Made by a program: the position numbers and the translations under genes. From Hirsutella rhossiliensis (lineage: Eukaryota; Ascomycota; Sordariomycetes; Hypocreales; Ophiocordycipitaceae), in contig NW_025408681.1 of assembly GCF_020360975.1 (NCBI RefSeq), positions 558,001 to 622,000 of the forward strand: a stretch of DNA of 64,000 nt. Reading direction: 5' to 3'. Below are positions 55,062 through 64,000 of the stretch, piece by piece. The notes beneath the pieces are model-generated. The model saw nothing but the letters and a program-made list of their open reading frames with translations. It was not told the DNA's origin and did not search any database. Position 1 is the stretch's first letter. Each line of letters begins with the position of its first letter.

Positions 55062-56384
55062 TATAAGGGATCTAAGCCCTAGTAAATTAATAAGCTAACT
55101 TACCTTTAAAAAGCTCTAAGCTTAGCTTAATAGGCTTATAGGCTAGCCTAGGATAAAGAGAGCTAGAAGAGCTATTATATAATAGCTAAGTAGGGCGGAT
55201 AGGTCGGCCTAGGTAGGGGGCTTAAGGTAAAAGAAAGAGAGATATAAAAGGAGATAGTACGAGATATAAGGAAAACGTAGCTAAAGAGCGACTATAGTTA
55301 GATAAAGAGGTAGAAAAGAAGAGAATCTCTCCTTCTCTTAGCTAGACGATCTATATAAAGGAAAGATATTATATAATTTCTATCCTATAATAAGAGCTTT
55401 ATAAAGGTATAAAATAGCTTTAAGTATACTATTAAGGCTACTAAAAAGTAATACTAAGAAAGCTTCTAAATAAAAGTAATAGGAAAAAATATCTTTATAG
55501 CCTTTTCTTATACTAAGGCTAAAGCTAACCTTACCCTTCTTAGTATCTTATATATAAAAAGAAGGGATAAAGGTAAAAGCTAATACCTTTAATATAAGAC
55601 CTTCTTAATAACCCTTTTTCTAACCTTAGACCCTAGCCCTAGCCCCCCCCTTAGCTCTTTATAGAGCCTAGAAAAAGAAGAACCCCTAGGCTATATAAGT
55701 AGTAAGGGTATAGCTAAGTAGGACTAGCTAAAGCTAAAGGACTCTAAGACTAAGAGGGCTATTTTTAGCTCTTTTAATAAAAAAGCCCTTAGCCTAGACT
55801 CCTTTAGCTTCCTCCTTATTTAATATATATATAAGGCTATCCTTATAGTTTTTAATAGGGCTTATAAAGCCTTATTTAACTAAGGATACTATATTAAAGT
55901 ATAAAAGGAAGCTATAAGAGTTATACTTCTTAAGTAAAATAAGTAAGACTATACTATCCCTAAGGCCTATAAGGTTATAAGTTTACTTAGCTACTTAGGA
56001 AAAGTCCTTAAAAAGCTATATATTACCTAGCTAAGCTATTTAGTTAATATAGCTAGGCTTTTAAACCTTATATAGCTAGGGGGGTAAAAATAATAGTTAG
56101 GTATAAATATAGCCTTCCTCCTTTTATACTATATTTAAAATAAGTAAGAGTTTAATAAGAAGGCTATTACTAGTACCTTCTTATTAAATATAAAGGGCGC
56201 CTTTAATTTTATATTAAAGGAATAGCTTATAAGGGCCTTAAGAGACTTAAACCTCCCTAAGGCCCTTATAAACTAAGTAGACTACTTCCTTATTAAAAGA
56301 AAGATCTAGCTAGCCTTTAAGAGGTAAGTCTAGCCCCTTATAAACCTAGTAATAAGGGTGTTTTAAGGGTCTCTTATTAGCCCC

Positions 56385-56570
56385 TTAATATATAATAGCT
56401 TAAGAGAGAAAATTAAGGAATTAAAAAAGTAAGCTCTACCCTTAAGGGTAAAGGAGAAAAAGCTAATTTATAAGAGATATATAACCTTTATTAATAAACG
56501 AGGTATATAAGACTAGAAAGTATAAGTAAAATAGCTTAACTAAATTATTATAGATTTATAAGTATTATAA
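56385..56570. other. Short RIPed segment between LINE-B and the Gypsy-like LTR
   Basis: About 185 bp that does not match LINE-B copy 2. One frame reads SLREKIKELKKxALPLRVKE, which looks coding, but I cannot assign it. Confidence 0.3.
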
Positions 56571-56821
56571 GCTACGCTTATAAAAGGCTAAGGTTATACT
56601 ATGGCGACCGTATTAACGTTAGGCTAAAGTAAACCTATATATAGGTAGAGCTCGACCTAAACTTAGGCCGAATAGTACTTAAATATAGGTCGAGCTAGGG
56701 ACTAAGGAAGATAGATAACTATTACGACTAAGATAGAGTTTTCCTCCTTTCTTCTTAGCTTTAAATAAATAGTTATTTAGCCCTCTACTATTATACTAAG
56801 TATACGCTAGCCCTTAATATA
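56571..56821 (+). repeat. Gypsy-like element 5' LTR
   Basis: 251 bp, shared with 60,111-60,361. It contains GGCTAAGGTTATACTAT and ends near CCCTTAATATA. Confidence 0.82.
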
Positions 56822-57739
56822 TTTAAAGCTTCTTTTAAATAAAGCTATAAAGCTTAAAAAGAGATCGGACTAAAAGGATATAATATAGATATCTTAATAA
56901 CTTAGAAGGGGGAGAATAGGCCTAAGGATAGTAGGGAGTAGCGATAGGAAGGCCAGACGCCTAGCTAATAATAAAGTAAGCGATACTCTCGCTATAAGTA
57001 GGATCGGCTAGTAGGCGAAATAAATAAAAGGGAGATAGGGCGGGTAGTTTAAATAATTCTAGAAACTATATACTTATAAGGCTACCTAGTCCTTACTAAG
57101 GGCCGATATACCGACTTACTAAGACGCTTAACTTAAGATAGGGCGGTAGTAGCGGCGCTATAGGTAAGTAGAGGAGGGGTAAGCGCGGTAGCGTATATTA
57201 ATAGAGCGGCGGGGCTTACTAAACGACCTAAGGAGGAGGTAAATAAGGGCGATAACTAACTAAAACTCGACTTAAACTTAGGCCGAAATATACCCTAGGG
57301 ATAAGCTAACCTTATATTAGTATTTAACGACTAAGAGCTATAAGAGAGATAGATAAAAGCGCTAGGGAAAGATAAGGAATACTAAGCGGTATTCTAAGTA
57401 GTATATAAAGGGGAGAGATCGCTAGTATAGAAATAGTAACTAAAGGTATAGCTAAGTAAATATATAATCGATATTAAGAGACGGTTATACTTTTAAGATT
57501 AGCTATAAGTACTAAGGAGGGTAAAGTATAGTAAAAGAAAAGGGGCTAAGAAATAAGATATACTTTAAGTATAAATAGCCTAGTAGACTTATAACTTAAC
57601 GGCGGTAGGATACCTAGGGAGAGAGGGGACCCTAGCGATACTAGCCTAAGAATTCTTTTAGCCTAGCTAGTTAGCGATAGTAAGGCAGCTTATTACTAAC
57701 TATAAACTATATAAAAGGGAGTATATATAAAGGTAACTT

Positions 57740-58420
57740 TAAAAAAGAACTCTTAAAGCCCTTACTACTACTATCTTAACTATTTATATACCTATTAATA
57801 GACTTTATAGTTAAACTACCGCTAACTAAGATAAAGGGTATAAAGTACCTTTAGGTAATTATAGACTAGCTAATAAAAGCGGTAACGCTTAAAGCGATAC
57901 TAATAATAGGGGTAGTAGTATACGCGATAAGGGTCTTTTAAGCTTACTTTTACTTTTATAAGATACTAAGGTTAATTATATTAAATAGAAGGACGAACTA
58001 AATAAGAAGCTTTTAAAAGGAGTTCTATAAATAAATAAGAGTATAAAGGAAGTTAAGTTTAATATACTACTTATAAATAAATAGGTTAACTAAGTATATA
58101 AACTAAAAAGTATAAGTATACCTTTAAGTATATATTTACTATAGCTAGGATAACTAAGGAGTATAGCTACTATATATATAAGCTATACTAAATAACTATA
58201 TAGTATTAATAATAAGTATAAGCTTATTATTTATAATATATAGATATAATATTAAGCTAGTCTAAATAGTAAGGGCGGAAGGGCTGCTAGCGTTAAAAGT
58301 AAAGGGGGTAAGGGAGCTTACTTAAAAGATAAGAAAGGTAACTAACTTTTTATAAACTACTATTATCGCGGCGTAAGTAAGATAAGGGGAAATAGTAAAC
58401 TAAAAGAGAGCCCTTATAAA
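57740..58420 (+). pseudogene. Gypsy-type integrase remnant
   Basis: Read through RIP stops: LIDFIVKLPLTKIKGIKYL, then VIIDxLIKAVTLKAILIIGV, then VFQAYFYFYKILRLIILN and later NxVYKLKSISIPLSIYLLQL. The two aspartates of the DDE core (in IDFIVKLP and at the later ILNRRTN, from SDRGTN-type sequence, now Asn) are recognisable as mutated forms. It differs from the integrase of the chromovirus at 31,160-34,400, so it belongs to a second Gypsy family. Confidence 0.6.
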
Positions 58421-60110
58421 GAAGTTTAAAGTAAGTAATAAGATATAAGTAGATATAGCTAAATATATAACTAACTAGCTCTATAGGAAGCTTAACTAGC
58501 TATACTAAAAGTATACTATAATAAAAGTAGTAAGCTTATATATAGTTAAGCTTAATATACTAAGGAGGGTATATAAGAGGCTTTATATAGAATTTCTTTA
58601 CTAAGTAATAGAGAACTTACTACTTAGATAGGTAGTTAACGACTACTAACTACTATTAGTAATTAAGGAAGATAATAAGCCTAAGTATATTATTAAAGAG
58701 ATTTAATAAGCGCGGTAAAATTAAAGAGAGAAGGGTAGATAGTAATAGGTATATATAAAATAGTAAGGGTATATAAACTTATTATAGTACCCGCTAAATA
58801 ACTTTTTAGAGATAGAAGCCTTAAAGGGATTTAAGAGATAGTTAGGAAATATAAGGGAGAATAATAAAGGAGGGGTACGAGAAAGGGACTAAGAGGAGGG
58901 TAAAAGATAAAGAAAGGGAAATAAAGGATAAGAAGAAGAAAAGGAGAAAGAAGTAAGAGTTAAGGAACGCTCGCTAAGAAATAAGGAAAGGATAGAGAAG
59001 AACTATAGTACTAAAAGGAAATAATAAAAGATAGATAAAGGATAGATATAAGATAGATAGTAATAAAAGATAGATAAAGATAGGGATAAGGGTAGGATAT
59101 AATAAAATAAGATATAGATATAATAAGATATACTAAGGATACTAACTTAATTTTAACTAACTATAAACGCCCTTTAACTACTACTTAATTACTCTAAGAT
59201 ATTAAGGTATATCTAGGCCTAGTATATAGATATAGTAGTATAAGTAAGCTTAGTATATTAGAATAATAGTTAAAGATAAATAGTAAGATAAGGTTAAAAG
59301 AAGAACGGAGTATATATATAAAGGTCGCTTTAATAGTTATTAAACGTCCTTTAAAATATATAGTCCTAAAAGGTATTAATAGTAGCGATTATATCCTTAG
59401 TATACTACTATTATATTAGCATCCTATTAAATAAAGTTAAGGGAGAGTAATAAATAGAAAGGTAGCGTAATTTAATATAAGCGTAAGTAAAGTAATTATA
59501 AGTATATAGTAACGCTTAATTTTAATAAGTACTATATTATATCTTAACGTATAGCGATACTATTTAGCTTATATAAGCGAGATAAGGTAGCCGCTATATA
59601 ATAGTACTATAGGTCGCGCTATACTTACTAAGAGATATAAGTAAACGCGTTAACTAATATAAGGGCGGTAGAGTATAGTCGCCTAGCGTACTAAGAGGCG
59701 GGGTGCCGCTATATAAAGTAAAGAAGCTAGCGGGCGTATAAAGGCCTATAGTAGTTATAATATAGCGCGGCGCGGTAATAGAAGTTAGGTAGAGTAAAGG
59801 CACGCGTATAGAGGGAGTAAAGCTTAAAGGAGGAAAAAGAAAGAAAGAAAGAGAAGGGAAAAAAGAGGGGTATTTATATATAGTAGGGTAGGCGTATAAT
59901 TAGTAAGGTATAAGGGTATATATATAGAAGAGGGAGGAATAAAGTAAAATAAGCGTATAAAGGGTAATATATAAAGGGATAGGGTAAGCGTAAAGTAAAA
60001 GGAAGTAACTACGCGCGCTAAGGGAAAAAATGAGGGTAATAATAAAAAGGTAGGAAGAAAGGAATAAAAGTACTATTAATAAGAAAGAGAGAGTAAAGGT
60101 AGTATTATAG

Positions 60111-60361
60111 GCTATACTTATAAAGGGCTAAGGTTATACTATAGCGACCGTATTAAAGTTAAGCTAAAGTAAACTTATATATAAGTAGAGCTTAACTTAA
60201 ACTTAGGCCGAATAGCACTTAAATATAAGTTAAGCTAGGGACTAAGGAAGATAAATAACTATCGCGACTAAGATAGAGTTTTCCTTCTTTTTCCTTAGCT
60301 TTAAATAAATAATTATTTAGCTTTATACTATTATACTAAGTATATACCGGCCCTTAATATA
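60111..60361 (+). repeat. Gypsy-like element 3' LTR
   Basis: 251 bp, matching 56,571-56,821 without gaps. LINE-B sequence resumes about 95 bases further on, near 60,455. Confidence 0.82.
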
Positions 60362-60739
60362 AGTCCTTAAGGTTAATATACTTAATAATATAAGAATTAA
60401 ATAGGATTTTCTTATAGCGGTAGATAAGTAAGACCTATATTAGTTTATAATAATTTATTTTACTCCTTTTATATATAAAGGGGATACTAGCGGTTAAGGG
60501 GTACTAGCTATCTTATATAAATAACTTTAGTATTTCTATAATATTAACCTTAGCTAAGAAGAACGTTTAATAGCTAGAAGTAATAGCTATTAACTTATTT
60601 AAATAAGCTAAGGATTAAGGGGTTTACTTTAACCCCTTAATAATAAAACTTATTTACTTTAATAGGTAAAAGCAGCTTATTTTAAAGGGTATAATAAGAA
60701 GAGGCTTATTTTTTAAGGTAAAGCCTTTTTTTTTATTTA

Positions 60740-63700
60740 TATTATTACTTATATATAGCCTCTAAGGCTATAGCGAGGCTAGTAAGGGCTTAGGCCCTTA
60801 TTAGTAGTCCTAGCTAGCTATAGAGCTTAAGGGCTTATAACTTATTAAGGAAAGGGTAGCTATAAAGGCAATAATAAAGGAAAGGTTAGTTTAGTTCCTC
60901 CTATATAGTAATTTTCCCCCCTAAGGGCCCTAGGGCTCTTAGGTTACTCCTTTTTAAGCTACTTAGCTATCCCTATCTTTATTTTAGCTAAGAAGGTTAA
61001 AAGGGCTTCCCTTCCTTCCTTAGAGCTATAGAGAATAGGTAGGCTAAGGGCCCCCTTTTATCTCTTAAAGGTCTCGTAAAGGACCTCTCTTTCCCTCCTA
61101 TAGTTCGGGTACCTTAGGATAAGGTGCCTAGCCGTATACCTTCCTTAGCTATAGCAGTAGTTATCTCGGTCTACCTTATTAGTCCTTTTTAAGAAGGAAA
61201 ATAAGAAGCTAGCCTTAAAAAGGAGCTAGTAAAAGGCTAAGAGGGTCGGCCTAGGCCTCCTTATAAAGTCCTTTTTTAGGCTAAGGGCTAAGCGGGGGGT
61301 CTTTTAAATAAACGTATAGTGCTTACCTAGGCCCTTAGCCCTAGGGCCTTTAGCCGCCTTAGTAGCCTAGAGTCCCTTTTAATAGTCCTTAGTAGCGTAC
61401 CGGACCTTTCTTTATAAGTAGCTAATAAAGACTAAGGGGGTCCCTTAGGTAGGGGCCCCTAAGCCTCTTTTAGCTAGTTAGTCGGCTAGCTAGTTACTAA
61501 AGATCCCTAGGTAGCTAGGGCACTAGTATAGCTATATATTATAAAAGGCTTCTAAGCTAAATAGGAGCCTTTTAATATATATAGCTAGGTCTAAGAAACC
61601 TATAACCTTCTTTATAGCGGCTTAGCTATCTATAAAGATATAGGTATTTATAAGGGGGTTAAGAGGGCTAAGCTTTAGGGGCCGAGGCCTCTTAGCTAGG
61701 TCTTCTAGGACCCTTAGTATCGCGAATAGCTCTACGTTAGCTACTTCGATCGAGGGCCCTAAGTTCTTATAGTACGCCTTAATAGGCCTATTTTCTAGGC
61801 CTATTTTATAAAAGGAGTAAGCGTTAGTCTTTATAAGGGACCCCTTAAAGCACCCCTTAGAGCTATTAGTATAAAAGGCTAAGGGCTATAACCTAAAGTC
61901 TTTTAGGCTAGCTAAGCTAGCTAAGAGGCATTAGTATTACTTCTTAGCTAAGGGCTTAAAGGCCTTTATTATTATAATAAAGGCCTTAAGCTCTAGGGCT
62001 TATAAGGGCTCCTAGCTAGCTTTCCTTCTTTCTAAGTTATAATTAGGTCTTATAAGAGCTACTAGGCCTTTAAGAGGGCGGAATAGCTATATATATAGCC
62101 TAATATAGCTTAAGGCCCCTAAGTTAAAGCCTGAGTTAGCGAGCTAATCTTATATAGCTAGGTTATAAGCCTACCTTATAGGGTAACTAAGTAAGAAGTA
62201 TAGGGTCCGGAGGGTATAAGAGAGGTATACCCTTTTAAATTATACCTTTAGTAGTAGTAGGGCCGCTTTAGCTTTTAAAGCCTTAATAAGGGATCCTTTA
62301 AAGGCCTTTAAGACCTTTAAAAGAGCCTAGTTTTATAGCCTTTAAAAAGGCTTTATAAGGCTCTTATAGGTCTTAGGCCCCCTATACTAAAGTTAGGCCC
62401 TATAGTCTACTATAGAGGTTATATAGGCCTAGTAAAGTTATTTAGAGGCTTTAAATAATAGGCCTTTTTACGTAGAAGTTAAGTGGGATAGTCCTTTAAA
62501 GGCAGCTTATATAGATACTACCTTCTTCTCGATATATTATTTAAATAAGAGCCTAGAATTAAAAAAGATCCCTAGCTACTATACTAAGGGCTTTACCTCG
62601 AAAAATAAGCCTCCTACTATTATACCCTTTAAAATAGGCTGCCGTTACTTACTAAAGTAAATAAGTTCTATCTTTAAGGGGTCGAAGTAGACCCCTTAGT
62701 CTTTAGCTTATTTAAATAAGTTAGTAGCTATTACTTCTAGCTACTAAACGTTCTTCTTAGCTAAGGTCGACGTTATAAAGATACTAAAGTTATCTATATA
62801 AGATAGCTAGTATCCCTTAGCTACTAGTATCCCCCTTATATATAAAAGGAATAAGATAGGGCTAATAAGGGACCCTTAGGGCACCCCTATTACTAGGTCT
62901 ATAAGGAACTAAACTTACCCTTCGAAGGCTAGCTAGATCTTCCTTTTAGTAAGGAAGTAGTCTACCTAGCTTATAAGGGCCTTAAGGAAGTTTAATTCCC
63001 TTAGGACCCTTATAAGCTATTCCTTTAATATAAAATTAAAGGCGCCCTTTATATTTAATAAGAGGGTACTAGTAATAGCCTTCTTATTAGACTCCTGCTT
63101 CTTTTAGATATAGTATAGAAGGAGGAAGGCTATATCTATAGCTAACTACTATTTTTGTCCCCTTAGCTATATAGGGTTTAGAAGCCTAGCGGTATTAGCT
63201 AAATAGCTTAGCTAGGTAGCGTATAGCTTTTTAAGGACCTTTCCTAAGTAGTTAAGTAGACTTATAACCCTATAGGCCTTAGGGATAGTATAGTCTAGCT
63301 TATTTTACTTAGGAAGTATAATTCTTATAGCTTCCTTTTATACCTTAAGGTAGTATCCTTAGTTAAATAGAGCTTTATCTAAAGGTAGTATAAGTTAAAG
63401 TCCCTTATTAATAAGAAGGGCTATTATAGGAGCTAGGCTATTAGTAGTAGCTTTTCTATTATAAGGGGCCCTTACTAGCCTTAGCTAGCTAAGGCCCCTT
63501 TAACCTCTTTTTCGTTATATAGGTTAATAAAGGTAAATAGCTCGGCGCCTTTTACCCTTATAGCTTATATATTAGGATCGTAAAAGAGGTCGAAGCTAGG
63601 GCTAGCTTCTATCCGAGCTTCCTTCTTTTTATAAGCTATAACCCTAGGCCTCTTAGCGAGCTTAGGAAAGTTAGTAAAAGAGATAGGGGTTATAACGTTA

Positions 63701-64000
63701 TAGGCTGGATACTATATAGGGATATAGCTATTATCGATCTTATAGAGGTAAGGCTCTTATAATAAGATAAGGTCCGCTCTTATTTCTAGGGCTTACTCTA
63801 AGATCGATAGGTTAGCTATTTCCTACCTATTAATATTATACTATATTATACTAATAAGGTTATAGTTAGGCCTAAGGGGCCTAAGGGGCTTTAAGGGCCC
63901 TATAAGCGTAAGGGGGCTAAGGCTATTAAGTATTAGTTATTCCCTTATAGACTTTATATTATACTTTATTAGTTATAAGGTGCTCTCCCTTATAGTTATA
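60740..64000 (-). mobile_element. LINE-B copy 2 (minus), RIPed, runs off right edge
   Basis: On the minus strand, from the right edge: leader, endonuclease start (ILLQEPYLYKIDNSYIPI near 63,750) and a deletion junction near 63,380, where about 2 kb present in copy 1 is missing. RT follows (VISLLNYLGKVLKKLYAT, NIKGAFNFILKE, GVPxGSLISPILFLLYI, SYIDNFSIFI at about 62,790). RNase H is near 61,800-61,450 (EVANVELFAILRVLEDLAKR, YIFIDSxAAIKKVIGFLDLA, CPSYLGIFSNxLADxLAKRG) and a C-terminal tail extends to about 60,900. It is a Tad1-type LINE distinct from LINE-A. The 3' end meets the truncated end of copy 1 at about 60,735, tail to tail. Confidence 0.78.

Larger units (their letters stand above)
56571..60361 (+). 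mobile_element. Gypsy-like LTR retrotransposon remnant with 251-bp LTRs, RIPed
   Basis: Two direct repeats, 56,571-56,821 and 60,111-60,361, align base for base over 251 positions with substitutions only (offset exactly 3,540). The 3.3-kb interior carries a Gypsy-type integrase at about 57,740-58,420 and a possible gag-like charged region near 58,850-59,100. I did not find RT or RNase H, so it is either internally deleted or non-autonomous. It interrupts the RT domain of LINE-B copy 1. No target-site duplication could be fixed. Confidence 0.7.
52130..60730 (+). mobile_element. LINE-B copy 1 (plus), RIPed and interrupted by at least four insertions
   Basis: Leader and endonuclease are recognised by alignment with the reverse complement of 63,400-64,000, where DLILLQEPYLYKIDNSYIPI reads well. 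Segments are 52,130-52,283, 53,060-53,795, 54,272-54,493, 55,062-56,385 (including RT NLKGAFNFILKE-type region and VFxGSLISPL) and about 60,455-60,730 (SYINNFSIFI, the second RT motif). Insertions are SINE-B (52,284-53,059), a Copia-alpha solo LTR, a Copia-beta solo LTR and a Gypsy-like element. The 3' part after the RT palm is missing; the copy ends against LINE-B copy 2. Confidence 0.75.
31159..64000. other. RIP-mutated compartment
   Basis: From 31,159 to the right edge CpA and TpG dinucleotides are rare while CpC, CpT and CpG remain common. TAG, TAA, TATA and TTAA strings dominate. Coding frames recover recognisable proteins only if TAG/TAA are read as former CAG/CAA, and Lys/Asn/Ile positions as former Glu/Asp/Val. 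This is the classical outcome of repeat-induced point mutation with CpA preference. Copia-alpha copy 1 (39,487-45,548) is the least affected element and parts of 49,790-50,480 are also milder. Confidence 0.92.

Noticed and set aside
1..64000. Secondary-metabolite cluster, defence system or toxin locus
   Set aside because: No synthase, transporter, nuclease-defence or toxin signatures were seen; almost everything recognisable is transposon-derived.

Overview
This window is a transposon-dense stretch of nuclear DNA from a filamentous ascomycete (Pezizomycotina). The evidence is the element mix (Tad1-type LINEs, Fot1/pogo transposases, Copia and chromodomain Gypsy retrotransposons, Helitron fragments), short introns of 45-54 bp with CTAAY or CTGAC branch points, and a very strong repeat-induced point mutation (RIP) signature in the second half. 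No species can be named from sequence alone. No intact housekeeping gene and no bacterial-type system was found.

There are two compartments. Positions 1-30,140 have ordinary base composition and hold a mosaic of truncated, frameshifted but non-RIPed elements plus a few host-like genes. From left to right: a Helitron helicase fragment; a tRNA-derived SINE (SINE-A); a pogo transposase pseudogene; a decayed aminoglycoside-phosphotransferase-like gene; a small two-intron gene; a LINE tail; Copia gag-protease; a MITE carrying a second SINE-A in its inverted repeat; Copia gag with LTR and primer-binding site; a pogo N-terminus; a 1.2-kb TA-flanked inverted-repeat element with gene-like exons inside; a nearly complete Tad1-like LINE (LINE-A, minus strand); a 17-bp minisatellite; a second Helitron fragment; two more LINE-A pieces; and a decayed gene with a Myb/SANT-like C-terminus.

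From about 31,160 to the right edge CpA and TpG become rare, while CpC, CpT and CpG persist. CAG/CAA codons have become TAG/TAA, so elements are visible only by reading through stops. The order is: chromodomain Gypsy (+); an unrecognised decayed minus-strand ORF; a tRNA-derived SINE (SINE-B); a Copia (Copia-alpha copy 2, minus) containing a second complete Copia-alpha (copy 1, plus); a Copia-beta tail with LTR; a LINE-B copy (plus) containing SINE-B, two solo LTRs and a 251-bp-LTR Gypsy-like element; and a second LINE-B copy (minus) running off the right edge. Several insertions are anchored by target-site duplications read directly from the sequence: CTAAA, ATAGT, TAAGG, TATAA, a 16-bp repeat and an 11-bp repeat.

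The elements interact. SINE-A shares the 3' tail of LINE-A, the expected signature of a SINE mobilised by its partner LINE. The Copia elements share a primer-binding site that matches the anticodon arm of initiator tRNA-Met. The younger nested Copia-alpha is visibly less mutated than its host copy, so nesting order and RIP load agree.
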